From Schizophyllum amplum (Eukaryota > Basidiomycota > Agaricomycetes > Agaricales > Schizophyllaceae), in assembly GCA_007026445.1 (NCBI GenBank), contig VDMD01000076.1:1-64000 (forward strand): 64,000 nucleotides of DNA, given 5' to 3'. Positions 42,996 to 53,558 of the stretch are shown here, piece by piece (position 1 is the first letter of the stretch; each line of letters begins with the position of its first letter). Both the position numbers and the translations under genes were made by a program. Under the pieces are notes generated by a model. It made no database searches. It saw only the letters and a program-made list of their open reading frames with translations, and was not told the origin of the DNA.

Positions 42996-45740
42996 GTGGG
43001 GCGTGGCGCTACCGCCGCCGCGACGCTCGCGTGCCGCGCTGATGCGCCGCCCGTGACGTCACACCGACGCGTCACAACGTCGGGGGCCGCGTCGCGCGCG
43101 CCCGCCGCTGCCGCCACGCGTCGTACAGGGCTCGTAAAATAGAAAAATTGAATTCTAATGTATGTAAATGTAGTATAGTACCATATCAGTAAAGGGGGAG
43201 GGGCGAAGAGCAGCAGAAAGGCGTCAAAAGGGACAGCAAAAATTTTCGCCAGCCCTCGACACCCTCGCGCTGTCCGTGTAGGGGGCCGGGGCTCACGGCG
43301 TGGGTAAGGGGATGTGGGGGGAGGTATCTGGTAGTGGGGGAGCGCGTTGCCGCGCCAGGGGACGCGCACGTCCGCGCTCGACGGGGCGATCAGCCCCGGG
43401 GGACGGGCGGCGTCGCTGCCGCGCACGCGCGGGCACGCAATGCACAGCGTAGGCTGCGCTGAGCATCGCAGTGCACTCTATACGCATGCTGCATGCCGCG
43501 CGCTGCGCGGGACGGCGCACAGACGTGCACACGTCATGCGCGTTGTGTGTGCCTCGCGCAGCCGCTACCGTGCACGGACGCGAATGCGTCCGCTCGCAAG
43601 CTGCGGCCAGCGCGTACCCAAGAGATGCGTACCCTAAAAAGGGCACGCATAACCTCGGAGGACATGCTGGAGCGCTAGGCCTCGTCGAGGTGCATGACGC
43701 ATCGCCGACGGCCTTTGCGCGCTGCGGGTAGAGGCGCCGCGGCGAGCGAGGAGACATACCACGCCTGAATGGTATGCCGCTCCCGTCGCGCGGGGGAATA
43801 GTGGAGGGGTGAAAGGGGGGCGTAGACTACGGTGGGCGTGTGCGCGTTGGCGCTGTCGCCGTGATCAGGGCGGCGTGGGCGAGTGGCCGCGCGCGAGCTC
43901 GTGTCACCTCAGAAAGCCCCTCGCCTTAGCCCCTACCTCACTGTGGGCGAAGGTGGTAGAGGTGTGGGCGAGGGGCCCTCATAGGGCGGTACAAGCGGAT
44001 GCGTGCGGCCGCCTTTGGTCTGTACAGTAAAATAAACACTGTATCAGCAGATTTCACGCGGGAAAGGTACTGTACACGCACCTTGAGGGCCCCTATGCCC
44101 GATCCCTGCGTATTTTACGCGCTCGGCGCGTTGTGCGGCGACTCCGCGGCGGCGAGATGGTGGTTGAGGAGGAGGAGCGCAAGTGACGGTCACGTCACGA
44201 ACGCGTCCGTATGAGCGCGTTTGGCCCCGCGCGCGCGCGATGCTCATTCATCGCATCCGAATTCCGCAGACCAAAGGCCATTAGACAGTGTATAATGTAC
44301 TGTAGACCCACATTGTAGGGTTAGATGTATAAATCTCAACTCAGAGAAAGTTATAATGATGATATATGCTAGAATCAGACACTGCTAGCCACTTATTGGC
44401 CTTATCCAATTCATCCAGGCCTTCTCATACAGTATTTATACACGATATATGTACCTAAGACCTATAATTGTGAGTCCTGGATTTTTGAAGGCAGTACCCC
44501 CCGAGGAACTGGGTCAATGAGCCTCTCGCTCGAGCCCTAGAACGATCAGAATCACTCGAATTCACTACATCGTTCAACCCGTTTGCTATTGGGCCATCTT
44601 CCAACCGTTCGTTCAGCTTGAAAACTTCGGGTATATGTCTTCTAGGTAATCTAAATAGCATAGTGGTGTCGCTTTGTGCTTTAATATACAGCGGGCCTTT
44701 CCCGAGACCGTCGAATGCAACGACAACCGCCCTCGGATGTCGGTCCGACGCCCGGACCGACATCCGTGCGGTCCCAAAGAACAACATTTGCGGTCCCGAA
44801 GAACAACATACACGACGGCCCCCAGCACCGCTTATCTCTCAATCTTGATCTTGTCTGACCCCTCTCCCCTCACGCCTATTCACCCATCCGCCTTCCCTGG
44901 CGTGACTTCACACCGCGCTTTCAGCGCGACTGTTGTGTCACAGTCACCGTCGCGCCTCTCCTCACGCCATCGCCTCCGCTCACGCCGGTCAAACGCGAAG
45001 CCACCAATGCGTGGGAAAGACATAAAGAGGGAGCGGGGGCTCTATTGAGCCCCCTTAGGTGCGTCATAATGTCTACAGTATCAAACATATGAACTAACGA
45101 ACATTGAACGCTGCTCGCGTCTACGAGCACACGCGAGCGGCGCTCGCATACCACCACACAACGGCACAAGCAACACGGCGGCGCATGCCCCATGCCACTG
45201 GCGCTCACCACCCCCCTACGCCCCTCCCCCATGCCCCCCAACGGCGCATCACGACACCCTGCGCGGAGCCCGTTGTCAACGCGCATGCGCGTGTCAACGC
45301 GGCCGAGCAGTGGGTAGTGCGCCCCGGCGCCTTCCCCGTGCGTCGGGGCACCCTACCTTGGGTGTACAGCGCTCGGGCATGCGCCGATTGGGCCGCGAGC
45401 GGGCGCTCTCACGCCCGCGGCAGCAGGGCGATCGGCGCACGGCCGGGCGCAATGCACGCACGTCGTCAGCGCGCTGCTGTGCAATGCGTGCACGCTGTCA
45501 TCGCGCTTCCACGCGACGCGCGGCGCCGCGCTTGCTCCGAGACCCGCCGCTGTGCACTATGCAGCAGCTGGCGTGCGCTCGTAGCACGTTGCTCCCTCGC
45601 GCCCCCCCCCTTTCGATCGCCCCGCCTCACGCGTTCCCTGGCGCGGTGGGGTGTCCACTTACTACAAGAGGCCTCTTCCCACATCCCCCCACCCGTGCCG
45701 TGCGCCCCCACCCCCTACAGGGACAGCGCGATTGCGGCGA
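42996..45740. other. GC-rich repeat-like DNA without a supported gene
   Basis: Contains another degenerate copy of the AAAATTTTCGCC block (about 43236-43252, inverted relative to the copy at 1496) and two near-tandem GCGGTCCC-AAGAACAACAT phrases at 44768-44812. Long frames at 45104-46029 overlap in several frames and are composed of Arg/Ala/Pro; none has a motif. Confidence 0.5.
44734..44766. repeat. 14 bp perfect inverted repeat, 5-base loop
   Basis: CGGATGTCGGTCCG, loop ACGCC, then CGGACCGACATCCG. No adjacent T-run. Confidence 0.8.
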
Positions 45741-45766
45741 GGGCGGGCGAAAATTTTCGCCCGCCC
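45741..45766. repeat. Perfect 26 bp palindrome
   Basis: GGGCGGGCGAAAA followed by its exact complement. Imperfect versions of the same GCGAAAATTTTCGC core occur at about 1496, 43240 and 49163, so this looks like the conserved core of a repeat family. Confidence 0.85.
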
Positions 45767-45997
45767 TTTCCATACTTTCTAGCTGCTTTTCACACTTTCC
45801 CCTTAGCATATTTAGTACTAGATACACCCTATATACAATCATATACATTTCTTGCAATTTCCCGCACCCGGAGCGACCTGCGACGGTGGCGGCGCGCGTG
45901 CGCAACGCGTCCCCGACGCGTCGGGAGGGCTGGGTGACGTCACCGGCGGCGCATCAGCGCGGCACGCGAGCCTCCCGGCGACGCGCAGGCCACGCGC

Positions 45998-46170
45998 CAC
46001 GCTTATCTGCCCGCCGGGGCTCGATATAGGCATCGCCCGGCTCCCCGGAGGGCAGCGGCGGGCTCACGGGTCGGCATTTGCCGGCCCGTGAAGCTCACGT
46101 ACAGATTGCAATACGCGTTACGTATATTCACGGGGTGTATTACAAACCTTGGTACAGCACAAGCTGACGG
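45998..46170 (+). repeat. Dispersed repeat family B, copy 3
   Basis: Same unit and orientation as 6118-6290, running from ACGCTTATCTGCCC to GCACAAGCTGAC. The flanks differ from those of the other copies. Confidence 0.6.
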
Positions 46171-47289
46171 CGACGCGCCGGCCCGGCACGTGGCGGAGCC
46201 GGATCCGGGCGAGGCGACTGAGTGGCGCTGCTCGTGCGTCTGATGCGAGCGCGCGCGAGCCGGTCCCCCATGGGCGACCCGGAGGCCTGCCCGACTGCCC
46301 GGACCAGCCCGCGTGCCCCAAAGGCCAACCGAGCCGTCGGAAACATACCGCGGAGTCTTCCACCCAACAATGCAATTCGAGTATGGGAAATTTCCGGTCA
46401 TTAATATATATATCACGGTACAGCATGAGCTGCTGAAGAGCGCTCCGCAAATGGATTTGGCGGGCGAGGCGACGCGCGGTGTGCCCCCGCTCAGGTGTGT
46501 CCCGTACTATGCACAGTATGCGGCGAGCTAGCTAACACCTCTATCAGAAGGTCAGTATTGTGCGCTCGGAAGGGGCTCTGGCACCATGGCGGGCGCATTC
46601 GGGTGCGGAGTCACGGTGTCGGGCGTGCATTGTGCGGGCGACAAGCCCAGCTTCCTGCCGCCCACGCCTATCCTCCCCTACCCCTACTACCGCGTGCCCA
46701 CGCCTGCAGCTCGCCCGCACTTTGCGCGTGTCCGCCTTGCCACCCGCCGCCAGCGCGTTTTGGCCCTGGCCGCATCGGCGCCCTCACGTGCCCTATGCCC
46801 CACCTGCCGCAATTCCCGGCCCTCGCATCCCGCACCTCGCGTCCCTCCTCCTGCACCCTTCTGCACCGCGTGCCCAGCCTCTCGTGGCTCCCATTCCCCG
46901 CCTGTCCCGCACCCCACCTCCTGCACCCTCTCGCGCCATGCCTCACATGCTTATCACTCTCGCGCTTCCCGCGCCGTGTTGCCTCCCACCTTCCGTACCC
47001 TTCCATACATCTAACGCCCCACCTGCCTCGCCCCGCACGCTGTCTTTCGCAATTCTCAACTGTGGCCTCCTGCGCACCGCCTCTCGGGGCTTTCAGGCCC
47101 TGCCCGACGTATATCCCTCGCCCTATGCACCACCTCTCGCGGCTCACAGGCCCCACCTTGCACGGCTCCTGCATCACCCCTCACACTGACACCTGCACCC
47201 TTGTATCGCCCTCGTACCACATACCCACATACCCACCCTCTCATTGCCCCCTTTGTGTCTTAATTATTGTACCGACAATGCAAGTGCAA
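46171..47289. other. C-rich stretch without a supported gene
   Basis: From about 46640 to 47200 the plus strand is C-rich with recurring CCCGCAC, CCTGC and CTCTCGC words. This keeps three frames open at once (for example 46495-47328). The products are Pro/His/Cys/Ala-rich low complexity, with no start or splice support. Confidence 0.5.
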
Positions 47290-47610
47290 TCCAGTAGTAG
47301 TATACTTCTGAATGTTAGAGATTTCTAATACCTCTGAGTGACTAGAGATCTCTAGTGGCTAGGATCAACTGGAGATCTCTAATCCTAGAGATCTCTAGAT
47401 GACTATGGTACCTAGAGATCTCTAGACAGCCCAGGCTTCTAGAGATCTCTACATAGCTTGGGTATCTAGACATCTCTAGAAGACTGGTCTGTCTAGAGAT
47501 GTCTAGCTCTAGAGATCTACAGTTTCTAGAAAACTTAGGAAAATCCACTAACATATCCTTGAAAAGTTCCATGTAGGGCAAGATTTCCAGGTAGCCTAAG
47601 TAGAATAATA
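47290..47610. repeat. AGATCT-palindrome array, second locus (inverted)
   Basis: At least five exact AGAGATCTCT cores plus variants (AGACATCTCT, AGAGATGTCT) in 250 bases. The segment 47490-47600 (AAACTTAGGAAAATCCACTA and CTACATG-containing flank) is the inverse of 29440-29550, so both loci carry the same element with a shared edge. Confidence 0.65.
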
Positions 47611-47799
47611 CTGAGGTGAAGGAACTGAAGTCTTAGTCGACGTGCGTCACGCTGCAATGCTACTGATGAAAGCAAGAGATTCACACGCCGTTATTTTGTG
47701 GCGCTCAAGCGTGCCGCTGTAGATGCGTGTGTACTCGTGACGTAGCCAGCAACACTGACTGTACGCGCTTCCTACACGCGGCATAATCGAGGGCGATCG

Positions 47800-47889
47800 G
47801 TGAGTGAGTGAAGAGGTGAGTTGGTATGTGAGTGACGCAGTGACTTTAGCGCCCTTGAAACGCGAGTGACCTGGGCTTTGCCCCCGGTG
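47800..47889. repeat. Solo end of the 395 bp TIR element family
   Basis: Read on the minus strand from 47889, this starts CACCGGGGGCAAAGCCCAGG and continues with CAAGGGCGCTAAAGTCACT and repeated GTCACTCAC. It is homologous to both ends of the element at 20727-21121. No matching opposite end was found within several hundred bases to the left, so it is truncated or its other end has diverged. Confidence 0.65.
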
Positions 47890-48272
47890 AGAGAGGCCAA
47901 CATCTCGGGCTCGTACCAGCCCCAGTTGGAGCGGGTGAGCACGGGCTGCTTGTTGTGGTCCCACTCCATGACGAAGGTGAACGGCGGGGGCGAAGATACG
48001 GGGGGAGTACGAAGTGCGAGTTGGAGGTGTCCGGATCTGAGGTGCCACGTGACCTAGAGCACCCAGGATTCGTATATGTAAAACGCGGCGGTGAAGATAA
48101 GGGCACAGCGTTCGACTCGGTCGTCTTCACGGCGAGCGACGGGTATGGGTGTGAAGGGGAGATGGTGGCGGACACGACGCCGTTGGACGCGAGAGAATCG
48201 AAGCGGATTTGCGCGCTCGACAGCGGTTGCAATCGCAAGTAGTCAAATCGGAGTTCTGCTGCAGCGATCAGA

Positions 48273-48289
48273 GCGCGGGGCTCATAACC
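48273..48289 (-). promoter_or_regulatory. Second half-tRNA-iMet primer-binding site
   Basis: GCGCGGGGCTCATAACC on the plus strand, identical to 22732-22748, and again followed immediately by TG (48290-48291) as the probable LTR edge. The element would lie to the left on the minus strand, but no clear copia gag follows; the coding-like minus frames at 47890-48240 change frame midway. Confidence 0.5.
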
Positions 48290-48314
48290 TGTTCACAGCG
48301 CAGAACTAAGTCAA

Positions 48315-48406
48315 CTAGAGCGGTAGCAACCAAGTCAGTGATAGATTCAAGCAAGTAAAACGTGTAGCTACGCACCTAGAGCGGTAGCAACCAAGTCAGT
48401 GATAGA
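48315..48406. repeat. 31 bp direct repeat pair in LTR-like sequence
   Basis: A 31-base unit beginning CTAGAGCGGTAGCAACCAAG occurs at 48315-48345 and 48376-48406. A partial inverted version (ACTTGGTTGTGTCCGCTCTAG) follows at 48408-48428. The position, just outside the primer site, is where an LTR U3 region would be, so enhancer-like repeats are possible. Confidence 0.6.
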
Positions 48407-48639
48407 GACTTGGTTGTGTCCGCTCTAGGAGCGACGAGTCTCGGCATTCGCCGGTGTACTATACAGTCGGGTGGGTCATGTGAGATAGACAGGGTCACGT
48501 GATCGGAAAAGCGCGAAGATATACCAAAACCAGGGATAACGCGAGACGTGCTCGGTCACCCCTTCCAACATGCAGAGCGACCGGCGCTCTGCAGCCATTC
48601 CTCCGCGTGCTCCCAGCAATACAGGCGCTCAGGTCAACA

Positions 48640-49596
48640 ACGTCATCAAGCCCCCGAACCTCCCCCCTGTAGTTGCGCGTAACGCCTCGCCGACCGCGCC
48701 ATCGCCCTCCCCCACACGCACCAAGGGCGACACCCCGCCCACGTCACCTGTCGCGCCCTACGCCGCCGCGTTCCCCCGCGCCTACCTAGTAGGTGTAAGA
48801 CACTATGCGCGACGCGTTGGGGGCGTTGGCACGTGCACAGGAAGCAAGAGGTGGTGACGTGAGCGCACGCCATCCTGCTACCCGCGCTCCCGCCTCCGTC
48901 GCCCTTCCGTGCCGTGCTGTGCCCCAACGCTGCACGGGCGCCTTCATTGGCAACCCCGCACGCAGACCCCCGGCTAGCGCATGCACATGCACACCGCCCA
49001 CGTCCCCGCGCTCCCGCCTTTCCCTGTCACGCCGACGCAGTGATCGCCCCCGCGCCACCTACCCCAAATGCGACGAGCCCTCCCCTGGGCTCGTCCGCTA
49101 TTATCCTTCACCTCCCCCATCGTCCTAGAGATATCTCAGACCTGCACCTTCACCCGCGCGGCGGCGAAAATCTTTCGTGGCGCTTTCGGGCGCTTTTTGA
49201 TTCATTATATACATTTCAATACATTCTTATGCATATATACAGTATCCTGGACATACTGACACCAGCCCGCGAGTCACCAGAGGCAGCGCCGCCAGCGGCG
49301 GCGCCGTGCGCGCACGCCCGCGCGAGTGGAAATCAGCTGCCCTTCCCAATCGGGAAGGGCCATCAATTGCGCCCAACAGCCGCGAGGGCGAGCCGGGCAC
49401 ACGACGCGAGCTGTCCGCCGCGCACTGCCTAATAAGGCGAGCACGCGCGGACTGCCCGGCATGCCCCCGAGGCCCGGGACCCCCACCGGAAGCCCCGGGA
49501 GGGGATGTGGTTGTGCAGATAAGAGGTTCGCTAAATTTGCAACTGACTGCCAAGCAATTACCTGGGTCCTTTGCAAAGGTCCTACGGACACAGCTG
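48640..49596 (+). repeat. GC-rich dispersed repeat family A, copy 3
   Basis: Collinear with 1080-1937, with the same AAAATCTTTCG core (about 49163), GCCGCCAGCGGCGGCG tract, GGGACCCCCACCGG and the end CACAGCTG at 49589-49596. It is followed without a gap by a copia reverse-transcriptase fragment. Copy 1 is followed by gypsy integrase and copy 2 by repeat B. Confidence 0.6.
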
Positions 49597-49725
49597 CTGA
49601 GGAGTTCTTGTGCATGCGCATCACTCGAGAGGGATCTAAGATCAAGATCGATCAGGTTCCATATCATGACAAGGTGCTGCAACGCTTTGGGATGCAGAAC
49701 GCCAAGTTTGCACCAACCCCTCGTA
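49597..49725 (+). pseudogene. Ty1/copia reverse-transcriptase scrap
   Basis: About 43 codons reading E-E-F-L-C-M-R-I-T-R-E, K-I-K-I-D-Q-V-P-Y, V-L-Q-R-F-G-M-Q-N-A-K and A-P-T-P. This is the thumb-proximal stretch of copia reverse transcriptase, where F-L-G-M-x-I and Y-I-x-x-V-L-x-R-F-x-M are conserved. It is cut on the left at repeat A and on the right at about 49725. No other copia pol sequence is in the window. Confidence 0.75.
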
Positions 49726-51100
49726 CGTCCGGCGGTATCCTGCAGATATAGCGTGTACGTCCCTTCGGCAAGGCCTTGCTGAGGCCATACGCTCTGTACC
49801 ATAGCCTCTGATCCTTCGGATAGTCCGGTGACAGAGCAACCGACTGCAGAGACGCAGACTGGCCAGGTGGTTTAGCGAGTGGTGCAGATCGCATGGACAA
49901 GGACGAAGAGGGACCGGCAGGTGTGGTGGGTTGGGCGTACGGCTTTGCGCGCTTTGGCAACAACAATGGCTTTCCTTGATCCAATGGCCTTCGCAATGGT
50001 GGTGCGAGCAACGTACGCTGCTGCTCTGCCGACGTTGGTGGGGTCCTGTTAGGACCGTGCGGCCTGCCTGTCAAGTCCGGAGACTCGTCCCTATTGTATC
50101 CCTGGTTGGGGACTACTCGTGCTCACCCCAGAACATCGCAGATGGCGGACAGGACTCGGAAGGGGAAAGATCGGACACGATCAGACGTGATCGGACGAAA
50201 TCGGATGAGGGCGGACTGGACGAAGACGAATGGATAAGAGTCAAGGATAAGGCGCAGGGTCGGACTAGGAAGGAAGAGATTGAGGGAAGGGTCTCTGATC
50301 TCAACAGGGGCTTATCCTGGTTGATATTGAGCCTGTCTACAAAGTACAGAATGTAGGACTTATATACTAAGTAGACAGTAGGACAGATATAGACTGATAA
50401 CGAATCCGATAACCGGTCTGGACTGTCCGGAAGTCCGAATCGGACTGGACCATGTGGAAGGACGGATCAGATCCGTAGATATGAGGGAAGGGGTCAGGTA
50501 AACGTAAGGGTTCATGACAGGAAACGGATAGCAAGCGTAGTGGACGTGAAAGACATGACAAGGACATTACCAATGTATCCGAGGGGTGTCGAACACCCGA
50601 GCCGGGCGGGATCTGGACTGGACCCGCACCGGACATGGACGTGGACAGCGGACTGGATACTAGGTCCGAGTCTGGACCATGATGGATACGCTGGAGTGCG
50701 AAGATACATATTAGTGCATGGTGGCACGTAACACTAGCACATAATCAATACCTAACTCGCCTTCAGCAAGGAGTGATGTCAATACAGAGGGATGAGGAAC
50801 ATCTAGTTGAGATACTGTTATGCATGATGCGAGGAACTGAGAGTTATGAGATGAAAGGTGGTGGACAGGAAAGGTGATGTAGAAGAGGAGCGTGAGGGGA
50901 GACAGGTTCGTGAGTCGTCACGATGAGTGGTATGATGGTGACGACGAAAGGGTTGGCAGAGAGAGGAGAGGAGAGCATGAGTGCAGTCATCTTGGGGCGC
51001 AGCTGCTGTAAGTCACGTTGTCAGAGCCTGTAAGTATCAAGAGAGATGAAGAAGCACATACCTTGAAGGTAGGTGCGGGATAAGTTCCATGCATCCATCA
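49726..51100. other. GGAC-rich stretch, possible decayed LTR element
   Basis: TCGGAC, GGACTGG and TCCGGA words recur at 50140-50230, 50400-50470 and 50600-50690. Minus-strand frames at 49664-50074 and 50113-50304 are Pro/Ser/Arg-rich and gag-like in composition only. A TG at 50335 after GATATTGAGCC could be an LTR edge. No motif is decisive. Confidence 0.35.
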
Positions 51101-52300
51101 CAGCTGAGTAGTGGTCGGGATGACGGCGGCTCCACCGACGTTATTGGGCACCCGCATTAATATGCCGTCTATAATTACGGGCTAGTTTTGTGGCATAACG
51201 AGCAATAAGCCTAAGAAGGCAGTTACCCATCGGGAAGAACCCGAGCGACGTTCAGACTCATAGCGAGTACTGTGTTCACGGAGAGACCAACTTAGAGATA
51301 AAATAATAAGGATAGTAGCGAGGCCTCAGCGGACGGCAGTCACCAACTCCGCACCATCTAGGGACACATCCTACGAGTCCGGAGGCCCACCAGGGTTTTC
51401 CTTACCGATGAACATCGAAGATCTCGCCTTAAGTCGCATACTCGCCGCGTTCATCAGACCTGTCTAGCAAGAAGAACAGGGGGACCGATATCAATGACAG
51501 CCCAAAAGCATGCACAGAAGCCAGATAGAACTAGTTAGTATGAGCAAGGACGAGCTAAGGTCTCGCGGTACAAGCAACACCGGGGTTGACAATGCGCGGC
51601 ACTCGCCGGGTCAGTTCCCACGGTTCGACTTTATGGCCAATACCCAAGACACCGAGTCGGAAGCTGATGCTTCGCCGCGGGAGGTCTATTACTGGGAGGA
51701 TAGCGGCTATGGCACAGCCTCCCGGCTGTAAACAAGCCCTAGGGAACCCTCAAAGTCGTATCTTTGGGGAGATATCCCCCGAATCCAACTGGAACAAACA
51801 CTGTGCCGTCTCCGGCAGGGCTTTAGGGCCACTCTGGACCATAAATACCGCATGGAGAGACGGAAGACAACCGTATAGAACAACTGAGAACGCCGAACTT
51901 ACGCAAGAAATGCATAGTAAAGCGCGGCGTGGCGCGGAAGACAGTGACTCACAGGTGTAGGCCCGCTAACTATATAAGGCCTGGCGTACGAGGGGACGGG
52001 GGACGACTTTTGGGACGAAACCATCGTACTATTAGTTTTCCTACTGCCTCTTACCGAGACAGAATAAACCCAGCAGCTCTTTTGAGCAGCAACCCAAAAC
52101 TCGTGTGACTAAGGTGTGCTCCGCTTTTGCGACATAAGAATTTCCCAGTCAGACTTAGACGGAAGTGAACCACTTGCTGTCGAAGCCTATCCAGTACCTA
52201 TAGGTGTGCTAGTTCTATTCGATTCTCCCTTAGCAATACAAGTCACAACTCGCAGCTCCTCACAGGGCACAAGAGCTTGACAAGACAGTTATTGTGTGTA
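51101..52300 (+). other. LTR-like sequence with TATA box and AATAAA
   Basis: TATATAAG at 51971-51978 is followed 85 bases on by AATAAA at 52063-52068, the spacing seen between promoter and polyadenylation signal in an LTR. Upstream frames (51510-51731 and 51586-51960) are short and without motif. Neither the TG...CA ends nor a second copy could be placed in this window. Confidence 0.35.
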
Positions 52301-53558
52301 TTAGGGGTTGGTGTGTGTGTCTATTGATTCTATCCCGCTGCTCTTGTTCTCGAGGCGCGCGTGCATATTAGCATAGTGCAACTGTAGAGCCTCCACCTTG
52401 AAGGGCAATGGCGGGGTAGAGCACAATGACGTGCTTGAGAAGGCCGGACGGGTAGAGCACAACCAGTGACTCGCTATAGTTGCGTACTGCGGAAAGTCAG
52501 TGCATGAAAAATGGCATGGCAAGGCCACGCACGATCTTGGGACAACGCTGCCCCAGCAACACCATTCATAGATAGGGTGAGCTCCAGCATGGTATAGAAA
52601 GGGACGAGGTACAGTGTCTGCAATGCAGGCAGGCCGGGAGGCCGTAGTAACAGAGGAAGATCGAAGGGGGACCGAACGCGCAGCGGCGCATCGCTTTGTT
52701 TGTCTATGCAGTGCTTGTCTTTATTTACGCATGCTTGAATTCGGACCATGCCGAGCGTGTCGCCTAATCCACAATGCCTGTCTGCTTCCTCATGTTGGCC
52801 TTGCCTCTACCTTGTGTAGAGCACCTCAGGGGAAACTATGTGGTGCTAATCACCTCAACCTCGTTGTGGTCCTGGACCTTGCCCCCTGTGCTATATACTG
52901 CCCAGAGGGCATGACATCATAGGTAAGCTGAGTAATGCGAATGTCTGTGATGTAATACATAATGAGTCATGAGTGTCCATGAGTGTCCACCATGTGTCTG
53001 CCATGTGCACGACACGTGACATGCCGAAAGTCCAACACAGTCAGCAATGCATTCAGTACAGAACCCGCGGGCACGTCGATTACGCGCTCTTGCTGTGTGT
53101 TGCAAGTTGCAACAATCAGTATTGTGCAGATGCCATAGACAAGAAGGTACTTGCCCGAGCCAAAGCCCCTATATTTTGCAAAGTACAACAGGCTACAGCC
53201 TGGCCAGCCGAATGCTTTGGCCTGGGTACAGCCTACCGCTGGGTAGCAGCCTCCTTTGCCCTCGTAGCGGTCTGCGACCCCGCGAGGTCACGAGATGCGC
53301 AGCCCGAGCTGGTTCACGAGCCTAAATCCGTCCCTCGGCGGGTCCCTGACTTGCTCGCAATCAATAAAAACAGTGTAAGTATATCAACAAGGGATATGTG
53401 AATTAGTTATCTCGTACCTCTATGTAGCGAGTATCATGTACTGGAATATGCAGATTCCCATGAACCATTATCAATGTCCAATACGATAATAAGTAGGAAG
53501 GCATCACGTATGTAAGCGAGGAGCAGAACTTGTAGTAGGGCTGCACGTTCAACGTGCA
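52301..53558. other. Gene-free stretch
   Basis: No supported gene. TG-rich DNA at 52300-52320. The last ~150 bases are the downstream flank of the minus-strand RRM gene. Confidence 0.5.

Noticed and set aside
45104..46029. Long Arg/Ala-rich frames as host genes
   Set aside because: They overlap repeat family B and the 26 bp palindrome, and their composition only mirrors GC content.
46495..47328. 277-codon Pro/His/Cys-rich frame as a gene
   Set aside because: Three frames are open at once because the strand is C-rich; no start context, domain or splice pattern.
40229..47610. CRISPR-like or tandem-repeat defence array
   Set aside because: The repeats are palindromes with irregular spacing and no unique equal-length spacers, and the organism is a eukaryote.
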